A stretch of DNA of 64,000 bases, taken from positions 15,328,364-15,392,363 of the forward strand of contig JAQFVV010000012.1 of assembly GCA_028023455.1 (NCBI GenBank), written 5' to 3'. The notes below the pieces were generated by a model that did not search any database, was not told the origin of the DNA, and saw nothing but the letters and a program-made list of their open reading frames with translations. This stretch comes from Epiperipatus broadwayi (taxonomy: Eukaryota; Onychophora; Udeonychophora; Euonychophora; Peripatidae). Every line of letters begins with the position of its first letter. Positions within the stretch are counted from its first letter, which is position 1. A program made the translations under genes and the position numbers. Shown piece by piece: positions 11,059 through 24,204 of the stretch.

Positions 11059-12750
11059 CTAAAAGGGTTTTTTACCTACCTTACATTTTCTTCCAGTAAA
11101 GGTAGGTTACATGGAGGAAGGTGATGCTTAGCTTTTAGCTGAACTTAGCACATGGTTTTTATTGTACAAACCATTTTTAGTGCTAAACTCATAGTATGTT
11201 ACAAGCTTGATACAAAAAAACTGGTATTTTATTCAATAGTTGGTATCAGCTGAATTAAGCTTGGACTGTTCTCTCTTCAACAGTTAAGTTAGCAATAATT
11301 TCTACTCCAGATACTTGGGTATAATCACTAATTTACACCCCCACATATATATATATTTTAGAACAATCTTGCCCACAAGCCAATTACAATCTGTCTTTTA
11401 TATTATCACTTTCATGAAATGAATTAAATAAAATTTCATAAAAACAATTGTTCAGGTAATTATCTCTTTAATCATAGATTAAAAACAAGTTAAGAATAAG
11501 AATTTAACAACATAGAATTCTTGACATTCCTTTATAATTAAAAATCAAAAAACAACAATATAATCTGTTAATTGCACTGATTTGATTTTTCCATTTCATT
11601 ATTAAAATTTACAAAATTATTAAAATCCTATTTTTGCTCTTCCTTTTCTTTTAATTTTTTTTTTTTTTTTAAAATACACTTAAATATATTTAATGTTTAA
11701 CAATTTTCATACTATCATATGGGGATTTTACAATGATTGAGTTAAATAATGACTCCAATAAAAATATATCTAAGAAAATTTAAATATTAGTTTCCCCCAT
11801 TAATAAAATTTTTTTTTTTTTAATTCTCAAACATGAGGAATATGCTCCGAACTATCTAATTATTATTATTATTATTATTTTCTAATGCAGCTATGTAACC
11901 AGCTGGTTGCAATACATACAAAATATCCAGTACAACATTATTTTTAAAAACTAAGACTTTTCTTCTCCTTATAATTTTTTTCTGCTTTTATTTTTTAACA
12001 TTTTGAATGTTTATATGGAAGTGATGCTTATCATTTTTTCAATTAATATAAATATTAGCATATCTAGTATTTAATGCCAAATTTATGAATAAACTGATTC
12101 CAAATCAATTCACACTTAAGACACAAGCTTTGTATCTGATTATTTTTAGAAAATCATTTTGGGCAAGAAATAGCAAGGAGAATTATCCTTCTATAGTTTC
12201 AAATATTTTTTTTTAGAAAAATATTCTAATTACACTCATAAAAGTTTACAGTTACAATTTTTGCAAAAAATAAATAAATTCCTATAACAAAAAAAGTTTA
12301 CATAACAGATATACTCGTATATCATCCAATATTAATTTTCTTATTAAGGAAGCAAAACAAAACAATAATAAAAACCACTAAGAATAATTCAATTATCTTT
12401 TTTTTTAGTTATTCACTGTTTAGTAAAAGTGTACAAAATTATCATGACTAACTACGTAATAATGTCATATATATTTAAGAAAAAAAAATTTCCAACTCAT
12501 GCATATTCTAAATTTTTTAAATTTTTATAAAAAAAAATTAACAATGAAGGATGCTAAATTGATGATAAAAAAGTATATTTGTACAATATAAAATGAATAT
12601 GTACATGAGATAGCTATAAATTTATTATTATTATTTTGTTTAGAAATACATTGAATGCTCAACCCACTGGATTTTCAAGGGATCTGAGAAAATAAGCTAT
12701 AACTTATTAAACATTATAAATAAGAAACAATGGTAATAGTATGAATACTG
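11059..12750. other. non-coding, AT-rich
   Basis: No gene recognised. It contains a (TTA)n microsatellite near 11,863-11,879, many A and T runs, and a short CCTTTACTGG / CCAGTAAAGG palindrome just upstream of the exon candidate (near 11,090). Nothing else stands out. Confidence 0.6.
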
Positions 12751-12751
12751 A

Positions 12752-13400
12752 ACCCACCGCTTGATGGCGTCGTTTTTCACAAATCGCACATCAATATACC
12801 GTTTTAGCGGCCTTAATTTTTTGAGCCATAATAGGCCACCTGAGGGCGATGTATTCTACGATTACATAACAAAATACTACACCCATTGCATTGTGACAGT
12901 ATTCGTCAAGTGAGCGCTCTTGAACTCTCACTACATCTGATTTAATGGTGGCCGTATTTGGAAGAGACAAAACTCTGCAAAAATCCATTGTCAGAAAATT
13001 TTTAGAAAGTGTAGTGGAATTAGTATTCCATATTAAGAATTGTCATGTCGTCACACAAGCTTCCCTACGCTTTTTAACTGCACTCAACTTGAAAAGGTTC
13101 TTCTTTTCAGCAGAGTTGTTTCCGATTTCGCATGCAAATGCCCGTTTACGCGTGAATCCGTGCAAGAACGGTAAGGGAAGTTGGTTTGAGGGCTCCAAAA
13201 TCCTGCTACTTACAACTTTGAGGCTTCTCTGTTATTTTATTTGCGTGTTACTTTTGGCTTTTCTTTTTAATGCCCCCGAAAATGGTGTTTTTTTTATACT
13301 TGTTTTGGTTCACAACTTGTTCAAAGTTTCGTTTATTTTTGATTCAATAAATTATTTTATGGGAAGCTGTTGTTTTTTGTTGTTGTTCACATGATTAGAA
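12752..13400 (+). pseudogene. Merlin/ISXO2-like transposase relic, 5' part
   Basis: An open frame runs from 12,945 to 13,394 on the plus strand. It contains NPCKNGKGSWFEGSKILLL at about 13,156-13,213, which matches the WFEGSKL block that follows the cysteine pair in ISXO2-type transposases. The hydrophobic stretch after it fits the family's helix. No DDE catalytic residues follow. The block at 12,757-12,790 (CCGCTTGATGGCGTCGTTTT) resembles the termini of the elements at 40,896-42,087 and 62,887-63,955, so this may be the end of a related transposon. An alternative is a host first exon, because CpG is locally enriched, but the motif favours a transposase. Confidence 0.45.
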
Positions 13401-14009
13401 AGTAGTTAGGTAATATTTGATAAATTTCATTAATAGTTAATTAAAGTAGGTAATATTTTATTATACCAAAATAAAAAAAAAGTGTTTAAGATTTATTCAA
13501 AAGGCCCCATCCAAAAAATATATATAAATAAAATAATAATAAAGAACTGTGCGGTAACATAATAAAATGTTTAAAAAAAAATCCAAAAAGAAGTCGATAA
13601 TTAAAAATCAAAACAAGCCTTCCCCGCCACCCCACCCCACCTCCCTCGGCTTAAAAAAAAAGTGTTCTTTAAAAACGAACTGTTTATGTCTTTTTTAAAA
13701 TTAAAGGCCCAAAAATTAAGGAAGAACTTTTCGTTATCATATAATATAGCTTTCTGTAGCGTAAAGATTTGAAACAAAAAAAAATAGAAAAGTCTCATAA
13801 TAAATTAACAAAAAAAAAAAGATGACAATTCAAAATCAAAACAACCCCTCCCCCCTCTAAAAAACCAAGTGTTTGTTTATTCAAAAGTACCGAATTGTTG
13901 AAGACTTTCAGCAAATCAAAACATCAACCAAAAATTAAGTTGCTGCATTTAACACATGACGTTCCACCCATAGCAGGTCCGCAGATGATGATGATCATTA
14001 TCAAAGTTT
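13401..14009. other. non-coding, AT-rich
   Basis: Homopolymer-rich spacer with two C-rich patches (CCCCGCCACCCCACCCCACC near 13,622; CCCCTCCCCCCTC near 13,845). No gene recognised. Confidence 0.6.
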
Positions 14010-14432
14010 TAAATATATATATGTTAGTTTATTATCTAATGCTTAAAGCAATGTGGTACCAATATAACTTATATAAAAAAATAAATAGAGAAAATGTAAA
14101 ATTTGAAATATGCTTAGTCTGACCATTACATAGTATCACCCACTAATTGTAAATTTTTGTGCCACCAAGTGTGGGTACAAATGTATTTATTATAAACTCA
14201 CATTTATCTGAATAAGATGAATGATTTGGGTGATGAGACAATACATTTTTTTCTCTCTATATTATAATTATATTGTAAAACAAAAAACAAAAAGAACAAA
14301 GTAAGTTGCACTCAGAAGAAGACATAGAAGTATGTGTATTGTTCCACGGTGTTCCAGGAAATGAACTAGCACTGTTGATGGTGTATCCAGTTACAACTGT
14401 ATAGCACATAAGTTTTTGAGTATTATTAAAAT

Positions 14433-15220
14433 GGATAATGAAACTAAAGAGGATGAAGAAGAACAGGCAGGAGGAAATATGGGAAGTTAATTCCTTTGTA
14501 AGTAACTGTGAAAAAGATAGCTTAGAATCTTCATATACGGACAATGCCCATCCAGATAATGATTGATAATACCAAATAAATCATAAAGACATTAATAAAG
14601 AGATAAAAATACACGAGAAAACTGCAAACATCGTCACAACTAGACATAATGCAGATATTTAGCATAATATTAAAACAAATGGAAAATAATCATAAAAATA
14701 ATAAAAAACAAATGGATCAAATGCACTAAAAAAAAAACAGATGCAGCAAATAATGCAATTTGAGCAAAATCAAAAACAGATATTAACATAGAAGAATCAA
14801 AGGATGGATGAATTACAAAATATAGCTCACAACATGGATAATTTTTACAAATCATTAAAATCAGATCAAAAGTTAGATAAGCAAATAAACCACGATCAAA
14901 AAAATGAGCAAGTTCAACTTCGGGAAGAAACAAATCACGAACAATAAAATTGCTTTTAAAATCAGAAAATGAACAAAAAATTTGTGATCTATTATACCAC
15001 ATGCCAGTGATAATCTTGCAGCAAAATAAACAAATGCAAATAAAAATGGAGCAAAGTTTACTTTATCCCCAAAATGAAATGGAATCACTGTTACAAAAAC
15101 TGAATGAAGATTTGTCTTTCATGCAGTTTAATCTATTGGACAAAGACATCCAACAGCATCAAGTACACATTAAATCTGTGTATTATATAATATTATATAT
15201 TTGCAGAGTTATATAAAACA
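14433..15220 (+). pseudogene. coiled-coil (Gag/ORF1-like) ORF, unit 1
   Basis: It starts ATGGATAATGAAACTAAAGA (MDNETKEDEEEQAGG) and reads on with several stops into Gln/Lys/Glu-rich heptad sequence such as KSENEQKICD and QQNKQMQIKMEQSLLYPQNE. Unit 2 has the same protein with different lesions (17,378-18,340). The composition suggests a long coiled coil, as in the ORF1 or Gag of retroelements. There is no zinc knuckle, so the family is unassigned. All copies are broken. Confidence 0.5.
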
Positions 15221-16139
15221 AGAATTTTACTGATCGTCATCTTTACTTACAAATGCCATAAAATAAGATACAATTTTCTCCCACATAAATTGCTTCTTTG
15301 CCAGAGATGCCATGAAAGAAAAAGTCTAGATAGAATAACCCAACTACACCTGAACAATCTTATATTATCGAGTAATGCTTGAATAACCTGCTAATAAAAT
15401 GCCTAAAGAACAACCAAAAAGAACTTTTAATAAGTACCATCATTTTATTGTTGTATTTTGTTATTTTTAAGTTAGAAAATTTAAAATGAACAATCCATTA
15501 TTCATTTAAATAAAATAAAAAAAAATAAGAGATGTTTTTTTTCCTTCTAAGCAAAACTGATATGGAAATTTGGTTTTTTAAAAAAGGAACTAAAATGAAT
15601 TCAAGAAAGAAACTAACTACTGGATATAAAAAAGTTTTTCTTTTCTTTTGATAAGAACCTTGTGAATTAAAAAAAAAAAACATTACTAACAATTGTGGCT
15701 GAAATGAAGAATTAGCGATTATGTAAACGATAGCCAGAAATTACAAGGCTATACTATCACCCTCATGGTCAGAAAGAAGTAAATGACAATTATTTTGGGT
15801 TTTAGATGAGTTTTATTTTTAAAAAATGATTTGACCTTTATTTTAAATAAACTAAATTTGTAAATAAGGCTTATCATCCAATTATTATTAAAAACAAACT
15901 ATCAATTAAAATAGAAAATAAATAATGAATTTGTAAAAAACTTCTGTTTATTTGTTAAATTATTTTTTTTAAAGAAAAAAAATATTATTATATATCCCTT
16001 ATGCATGTTAAACTTGCGAAAATTTATAAGATCTTAACAAGATAAAAGGTAAAGAAATAATGATACATTTAATTATTTCCAAGAGTCTCAGTCATTCATA
16101 GTTAAATTTATATTTGATTACTGGAAATTGGATTTTATG

Positions 16140-16640
16140 TAGATTGATTTATATATATGCAATTGTTTGTTCAATGTGTAATAGTATACATATGTTCATA
16201 TTCATATGGGAGAATACATTCGTGTCAGATTAATGAGTTAGGGATTGAACTCGGAAAGGGTCATCCATATATAAATTATAATTGTATTAAATTAAGAGTT
16301 AAAACAAAAGACCGCTCATTATAATTACTGTATAGAAGGTTTATTCAGTTAGGACTAGGACCAAAATGGCCATCCCTTTATAGTTATTATTATGTAAGCA
16401 AGGAAGTTTATGAATGGGATCTAAAAAAAAGATCATTCCCTATGATTTTATAATAAAGCTAGAGTTGATGTCTATCCCATATAGAACATATGTATGTGTA
16501 AGTGCTAGCAAAAGAGCGAGTTTAAAGAAATGTTATATTTAGGAATTCATACATGCGTAGAATTATATCTAAATTTATTGAAGACACGGTTAAAAGTATG
16601 GCGAATGTCACTTTATCTATGAGTATATTGATACTATGAT
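16140..16640 (+). pseudogene. second ORF (HGRIH...NELGI), unit 1
   Basis: The plus strand encodes a Tyr/Lys-rich protein with HSHGRIH, NELGI, NY.YIKL and later VYPIYRTYVCVS. It is interrupted by frameshifts and stops in this unit. Unit 2 has a longer open version at 19,394-19,633 with NELGIDLKMSHHCKNYSYIK and PYNYYIGGLFSYG. Conservation of these peptide blocks despite DNA drift implies it was once translated. I do not recognise the family. Confidence 0.45.
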
Positions 16641-17377
16641 GCATAAAAATTAAAAGATTTTGTTAAAGAAATTATTCCTATATAATCTGTTAATTTATTA
16701 ATGCACATGTAAATAAATTATTATTGCATGATTTTATATTTTGTTCATTTAAAATCGTTTGGTCGACCATCATTCATCGGGTGTGACTTGTTCTCCACAC
16801 TTCAGTCTGGCTTTACACGTGGGGCTGTGTAATGGTTACATTACTGTACTGAATAAAATATTGTTTTATATATATATATTAGTTTATTTCCTGATGCTTA
16901 AATCCAGGTGGTATCCATGTAACTAACTTAAGTAAATAAATAAATAGATAAAATGTAAAATGTAGCAATATATACTTAGTATGAAAATTACTTAGTATCA
17001 TGTAAAATTTACTGAGGCTGTAACCTCAAGAATATGCGTGTAAAAATGCGATATTAGGGATCTCTACAGGTCTTAACCACAAGCTCTTGTAAATTTTTGT
17101 TGGCTCAGTATGTGAGCACAAATGTATCTGTTATAAATTCCCATTTGCCTGAGTAAGATGAATAATATGGGTAGCCAGAGAATAATTTTTTTTCTGTCTA
17201 CATTGTAACTATATTGTAAAACACACACAAAAAAACAAGATCAAAGCAAGTTGTGCTGTTAAGAAGACATACAAGTATATGCGTTGTTCCACGATGTTCC
17301 AGGGAACGATCTATCCAGTAACAATTCTATATCACATAATAAGTTTATTGCATTTAAAAATTTTGAATATTATTAAA

Positions 17378-18340
17378 ATGGATAATGAAAATAAAAAGAA
17401 TGAAGAACAGCCAGCAGGATATATTGGAAGCAAATACTTCTGAAACTAGCTGGGAAAAAGATGATTTAGAAGCTTCAAATATGAATGATGCCCATCCAGA
17501 TAGTGATTCATGATACCAAATAAACCATAAAGTCAATAATAAAGAAAGAAAAATGTGTGAGAAAACTGAAAACATCATCACAATAAGACATGATGCAGAT
17601 GTGTAGCATAATAATAAAACAGATGGAAAATAATCATAAAAATAATAAAAACCAAATGTATCAAATGCACCAAAAACAGTGGTAGCAAATAATGCAAATG
17701 GAACAAAATCAAAAACAGATGCTAACACAGATCAATCGAAGGATGGATCGGTATTATAAAAATATGGTTCACAACATGGATAATTTTTGCAAATTATGAA
17801 AATCACAACAAAAATTAGATAATCTAAAGCAAATAAAAAATGAGAAAGAACAACTTCAAGAAAAAACAAAGGATCAAATCATGGACAATAAACAGGCTCA
17901 ATTGCTTTTAAAATCAGAAAATGAACAAAACATATGTAATATTTTAAATGAATCTGAACCAAAACTTTTAGACAAAAAAATACACATTGAACACAAACAC
18001 ATTCAAATAAAAAAACAAATAGTAGAAGGGAAATAATAAACTGAAACTACTGAAAAAAACTGAGAGCAAATAGAACTCATTAAAACTAATCATATTGAAG
18101 GCTGACAACACAAGATAGATGCATTAAAATAATGTGATCTCATATATTATGTGCCAGCCATAATCTTGCAGCAGAATAAACAAATACAAATAAAAATAGA
18201 GCAAAGTTTACTTTATCCTCAAAACGAAACAGAATCATTGTTAACACAAAAACTAAATGAAGACTTGCCTTTCATGCAATTTAATCTACTGGATAAAAAA
18301 ATGCAAAGACATCAAGTATATATTAGATTTGTGTGTTAGA
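17378..18340 (+). pseudogene. coiled-coil ORF, unit 2
   Basis: This is the best preserved copy of the coiled-coil protein: MDNENKKNEEQPAG at the start, DDLEASNMNDAHPDSDS, then long E/K/Q heptads (QIKNEKEQLQEKTKDQIMDN, LLKSENEQ, HIEHKHIQIKKQ), ending QQNKQIQIKIEQSLLYPQNE. Several in-frame stops and frameshifts interrupt it. Unit 3 has the corresponding start near 20,582. Confidence 0.5.
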
Positions 18341-19393
18341 TAGGATATATCATATATGTACAGAGTTATGAACAACAAGAATTTTACTGATCCTCAACTT
18401 TATTATAAATGGCATAAAATAAAACATAATTTTCACCCACACAAATTGCTTTGTTGCCATGAAAGAAAAAGCATTCAGATAGACTTAATGCCCAATGGAC
18501 AATCAAAGCATTCAACTATAGACTTATAAAATGCCCAATGGACAATCAAAAAGAACTTTTACTAAGGACCATCATTTTGTTCTTTTTATTATTTTTAAGA
18601 TAAATAATTTGAAATGAATAGTCCATTATTCATTTCAATAAAAAAAGACATTTTTTTTACCTCCCAAGGAAAACTGATATGCAAATTTGATGTTAAAAAA
18701 AGGAACTACCATAGGTTTTGGATATAAAACAATCAGATTTTCTTTTATTTTGATAAGAAGCAAATACTACTTCATTCAAATCCCAGAATTGACTATGCCT
18801 TGTGAATAAAAAGAAAGAACACCACTAATAGTAAACTAGATCTAATCTGCAACACTTTTGGATTATATTTTGCATATCTCCAGCAGAAATGAAGAATTAA
18901 TGATTATTTAAAAGACAGCCAGAAATTACAAGGTTATACTATCACTCTAAATGGACTTTCAATATTTGTCAGAAAGAAGTAAGTGACAATTATTTTGTTT
19001 TGAGTGAGTTTGATATTTAAAGAATGATTTCTACTTTATTTTAAATAATCTCAATTTGTAAACAATGCTTCCTTATCCAGTTATTATTTAAAAGAAACTA
19101 TCAATAATAAAAAAAAAGTAATGAATTGATAATAACTGCTCTTAATTTGCTAAATTTTTTTTTTTTTTTAAAAAAAAAGATTATTATATATCATATATGT
19201 ATGTTAAGCTTATGAATTTTTTTAAGATATTAATAACAGGGAAAGCAAAAAAAAAAATGCAATAGACATACATAAATGTCTACGTCACAAATAACCATAG
19301 TTAACATGTAATTCTTTCCATGACTCTCATTCGTTCGTAGTTAAAATTATATTTGATTATTAAAAATTGGATTTTATATAGATTGATTTATAC

Positions 19394-19633
19394 ATGCAGT
19401 TATTTGTTCAATGTTTAATAATTGACCTACGTTCGCATTCACATGGAAGAATACATTACTATCAGTTTAATGAGTTAGGGATCGATCTCAAAATGAGTCA
19501 TCACTGTAAAAATTATAGTTATATTAAATTAGGTTTAAGACATAAGGCCATTCCTTATAACTATTATATAGGAGGTTTATTCAGTTATGGTAAGAACCAA
19601 AATGTCAATCCATTTATAGTTATTATTATATAA
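19394..19633 (+). pseudogene. second ORF (HGRIH...NELGI), unit 2
   Basis: 79 codons open on the plus strand. It is homologous to the broken frame at 16,140-16,640, and a continuation in another frame (19,670-19,873) carries PYRTYVCVS. Function unknown; part of the array element. Confidence 0.45.
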
Positions 19634-21225
19634 GTTATTATATTTAAAAATGGGATCTAAAAAAGACCATTGCTTATGATTATTGTAATAAAGATAGCGT
19701 TAATATCTATCCCATATAGAACATATGTATGTGTAAGTACGAGAAGAGGTGCAAGTCAAAGAAATGTTATATTTATGAATTCATACATGCTTACAATTAT
19801 ATTTAAGTATATTGAAGACAGAGTTAAAAGTATGGCAAATGTGACATTATTTAAGAATATATTGATATTATGATGTATAAAAATTAAATGACTTTGTTAA
19901 AGAAATAAACTGCATAGCAATTAATGATTATACTTTGTCAATAAATTATTGTTATATAATTAGTTAATTTTAATAAAGAAAAGAAATTGTACATCAATTA
20001 ATAAGTACACTTGTAAATAAATTATTATTGCACGATTTGTTACTTTGTTTATGTAAGATTTCTTGGTCTGCTATCATTTATTAAGAAAAACTTATGCTCT
20101 CCGTAATTCAGCCAGGTATTACAATGGAGCTGTGTAATGGTGACATTATTGTATTGAATAAAATATTGTTTTAAATGTATATATGTTAGTTTATTTTCTA
20201 ATGCTTAAAGTTACGTGGCGCCCATATAACCTTTATAAATAAATAAATAGGGAAAATGTAAAATTTGAAATATGCTTATTCAGACCATTATATAGTATCA
20301 TTCACTAATTGTAAATTTTTGTTTGCCCCGAGTATGGGCATGAAATCTGTTATAAACTGACATTTGTCTAGATAAGATGAATAATATAAGTGACCAGACA
20401 ATTTTTTTTCTCTATATATATTATAATTATATTATTAAAAAAAAAAGAACAAAGTAAGTTGTGCTATGAAGAAGGCATACAAGTATGTATTGCTCCAAGG
20501 TGTTCCAGGGAATGAACTTGCACTGTTGATGGTGTATCCACTTACAACTGTATAGAACATAAGTTTTTGAGTATTATTAAAATGGGTAATAAAAATAAAA
20601 AAGAATGAAGAACAGATGACAGGAGGAAACATTGGAAGCAAATACTTCTAAAAGAAGCTGTGAAAAAGATAGCTTAGAATCTTCAGATAGGGATAATGCC
20701 CATTCAGATAATGATTCATGATATCAAATAAAGCATAAAGACATTAATAAAAAAAATAAAAATAGATGAGAAAACTGCAAACACCATCGCAATTAAACAT
20801 GATGAAAAAGGTTAGCATAATATTAAAACAAGTAAAAAATAATCATCAAAATAATAAAAAGTAAATGGATGAAGTGAACCAAAATATATGGAAAAAATAT
20901 GCAATTTGATCAAAATCAAAAACAGATGTTAGCATAGAAGAATCAAAGGATGGATGAGCATTATAAAAATATGGCTCATAACATGGATAATTTTTACAAA
21001 TCATTAAAATCGGAACAAAAATTAGATAATCTAAAGCAAATAGACTATGATCAAAAAAATGAGCATGTACAATTTCAAGAAGAACAAAGGAACAAATCAT
21101 GGACTGTAAACAGATTCAATTGCTTTTAAAATCATAAAACAAGAAAAAAATTTGTGATATTTTAAATGAATCTGAACCTAAATTTTTACACAAAAATGTA
21201 TACATTGAACACAAACATGTTAAAA

Positions 21226-21875
21226 GTAGTATGGTATGCAGAAAATTTGGATAAAGAATTTATGGTAATATATTTATACAAAAAGTGGGATGATTGTGTT
21301 AGGAATTGTTGAATGTTATAGTGATAAGAAATGGGATAGAAGAATAGATGCATTAATAAAGAATAGGGATTTGGAGAACTAGTATGGAGAATAAAAAGAG
21401 TTTAAATACATATAGAAGTAAACGGAATATTTAGTGAGAGATAATTTATGATAATAGGAAGGAAAGTAGATTACTGTTTATGGCTTGAACAGGATCTTTA
21501 GCAACAAAGGAATATGCACATAAATGGAAAAATGTGAGTGATTTAGTCTGCAAGTTATATAAGGAAGTCATAGAAAATATTAGGTATCTATTAATTGAAT
21601 GTAAATGCACGAAAGCAAAAAAAGCACAAATAATAAAGTTGTGGATAAATAAATATAAACAAAGTGATTATACAGTAAGTGGGTTATTGGTTTTTATGCT
21701 GGGTTTGGGAAAAGATAAAGTGGATTTAGATATAAAGGCTATGAAGTTGACAAAAACAATGTTGTGGAAATAGTATGGAGCAGGACAGAGAAAAATATGG
21801 GAAAACTTAGTACAGGAAATGAAAAGGGAAGGTAAAGTGGCTAACAGGTTTCTCTGGGCATAGTGAAGCAGTCAA
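21226..21875 (+). pseudogene. LINE C-terminal fragment (same family as 57,850-61,585)
   Basis: On the plus strand it reads WYAENLDKEF, LYKKWDDCVR, then LVCKLYKEVIENIRYLLIEC and MLGLGKDKVDLDIKAM, matching the C-terminus of the LINE at 57,977-58,511. The C-x2-C...H-x4-C knuckle has lost its second Cys and its His here. It is 5'-truncated and stops just after TTTCTCTGGGCATAG, so it lacks the family's terminal CATCACATCA tail. It interrupts unit 3 of the array. Confidence 0.8.
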
Positions 21876-21960
21876 TCTTAACTTAAAATTGAGCTTCATG
21901 GTTCCATCTACTAACCTGTATTCAAACCCTCCCATCCCGCTCTTTTTGTCATATATATAT

Positions 21961-24204
21961 TGTAACGAGCATAGACGTTCGTTACATTGTTGTTTTTTTT
22001 TAAATTTATTAAACATGAAAGTAAATTAAAAAGTTCGCATTTAAAAATTTTCTTTAAGAATTAAAAATTGAAATTAAATATCATCTTAAACTCTTATATA
22101 TTAATTAAATCGCACAGATAATGAAAAATTATTAAAATAAAACTTTATTAAAGAAAAAGTATTTTAAAACTAAATTTTAAAAAGATTTGGAGATGAAATT
22201 ATATCTTTAAATTTATCTTTAAATATATTTTTGATTTGGAAAACAGGTTAATTAATCAGAAATGGAAATGATTGTTAATTAGTTAAATGTAAACCAGCCT
22301 TCGGCATTTAAATGTAAAAACACCGGTCAGATAAGAAAACAATAGAAACTGTTAGCAAATAAGAAGAAATCCCTATGGAATCGGACCGCAGCGAAAGGAC
22401 CATCGCATCGGTGACGTAATGTAAATTCAATCCTTCACATTAATATAAAAAGGACAAGTTTGGAAATTATTAGTTAGTGAGTTATTTATTATTTACGATG
22501 TGACAGATATGTGTTAGTGCGGAAGTGAAGGAGAAGGGATTGAAAAAGACTCACGTTCAATCCCTTCAGTTGTTATAAAAATGGGAAAATGAAACATCGC
22601 TTTTCTTATATTCAGAGGACCACAGGACCATCGGGAAATTTAACGCTGGATTTCAAACGGCAAGCAACTGTTAAAGATGAACATTTCTAAAACCGTAAGA
22701 ACTTTATAAAATATAACGAACAATATTAATTTGAAAACACTAAGAACTTTAAATTTTAAACTTTCCTAGTAATTTAATTGTTACAAATAGTTTCCTATCT
22801 GACTAAAGTAGTTAAAATGTTATTTGATGTATTTTTTTATTTATTTGTGTAAAATCATTTCCATTTATTTAATTTTGTTCTTTAAGTTTATTTATGATTT
22901 CTGTTTTCCGATAAATTAAAATATATCAATGTTAAACTTAAGTCGGGCGTGAATGGCTGTATAGATTTGTAAAGTTATATTAGGGGAGGGTAATCTTAGG
23001 TTATTTGTTTCGTGGTTAAATTGGGTCAATGGATTGGATATATTGGTGTGATTAGTAGATGTAATATTGATTCGCTACGGGCAGAATCGCTTCATACGCC
23101 GCACTCACCCGTTTGCCTATGGAAGGAATTATAAGACGGAGAACGCAGTTCCTTTCTATGGAGTTTTTTTTTTATTGTTCTTCTCGTTAGATAGATGTAA
23201 TATTCCTATCTGATTGAGAGTCAATGTCTTTTCTTAATTCTTTTGGTGCTGCCGTATTTCGTATTACATTGAATACATCGATGTATCAGATGGATTGATG
23301 CCAGTTTGACTGCGAATTTTAGCCTAAGGTTAAATAGGGATAGAATATTTTAATTTCAATGCAAATCTATGTAGTATTCAGACTCGATTCTAAATAAAAA
23401 TGCATTAAATTTAAGTTGTTTATAGACGCTTGCATGGATTGTTTATCGGTTAACTATGTTTTGCGTTTTCATATTTGATCAAAATATATAGACATTCGAT
23501 AAATAATGATACCTCACGGTGAGTATCTAAAATGTATTTATTCGGATGTCTTTTAAGTTATTGGTGACAATGCAAGTATCTTATGGTGAATACTATTGGG
23601 TTACATATAAATTTCCCTCCGCAATTGTCAGTAATCAATAATTTTATATTTTGATCGCTTATGCTTACTTTGGAATGTTTTTAACCGTGTAATCTATGTA
23701 ACCGATCTATAGCAACTTATTATAACAAGCTTTTATAATCCCATCTGTGCGAACTTAATTAAAATGTAAAATCAGAATGTAATAGTAATTAAAGGTAAAT
23801 TAAAGTCAAAAATCAAAGTTAAAAATAATGTTAAATGTTAAAATGTCAAAAATCAAAGTTAAAAATAATGTTAAATGTTAAAATGTAAAACTAATACTAA
23901 AATAATTTTAAATCTTATATATATGTGCATAAATAAATAATTGTATGTTAATTACTGGCAGTGGCTTATTTTATTTATTTTTTAATATTGAAATATAATT
24001 AGATAAGATATTATATTATTTAATCTCTGCTATTCCACTGAGCTAGCGACATGGGCTAACGACCGGAATCAAAATAAAAAAAAAATTTTTTTTTTTTTTT
24101 TTCTTACGTATCTGCCTACTTTATAAATTTTTCTAGGTTCAAATACCTAGATGGCGCCCTGTAGTGCAGATTACGTTAAGTCCCACATTCTCCGGATCGT
24201 TACA
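21961..24204 (+). repeat. solo LTR, diverged copy of the 5,068-9,732 LTR family
   Basis: It starts TGTAACG and ends CGTTACA, with ATAT on both flanks. It matches the minus strand of the LTRs at 5,068 and 7,673 in blocks, for example CTTAAGTCGGGCGTGAATGG near 22,939 and GGAGGGTAATCTTAGGTTAT near 22,985. A TATA box (AATATAAAAAGG at 22,441-22,452) lies about 480 bp in and is a plausible U3/R promoter. Two 44-bp tandem copies of a TCAAAAATCAAAG motif occur at about 23,804-23,888. No interior remains, which indicates LTR-LTR recombination. Confidence 0.8.

Larger units (their letters stand above)
14010..21225 (+). repeat. three-unit head-to-tail array of a decayed element
   Basis: Units begin at about 14,010, 16,862 and 20,172, each with an (AT)n run followed by TTAGTTTATT.TCTAATGCTTAAA. 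Unit 1 is about 2.85 kb, unit 2 about 3.3 kb, and unit 3 is cut at about 21,225 by a LINE fragment. Shared blocks recur in order: GTAAATTTTTGT.GGC, GTTCCACGGTGTTCCAGG, an ATGGATAATGAAA start, a coiled-coil ORF, a GCATAAAAT block, an HGRIH...NELGI ORF and, in units 1 and 2, a 3' end with GGGGCTGTGTAATGGTTACATTACTG and AATAAA. The units differ by many substitutions and indels, so the array is old. Confidence 0.75.

Noticed and set aside
14257-15088. Minus-strand hydrophobic ORFs (also 17,354-17,728 and 20,435-21,100)
   Set aside because: Antisense of the A-rich coiled-coil ORF: Lys/Gln/Asn codons read backwards give Phe/Leu/Ile-rich frames that mimic membrane proteins.
24061-24106. Poly(A)/poly(T) palindrome as a possible terminator
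   Set aside because: Simple homopolymers are common here and it lies inside a solo LTR; no functional support.
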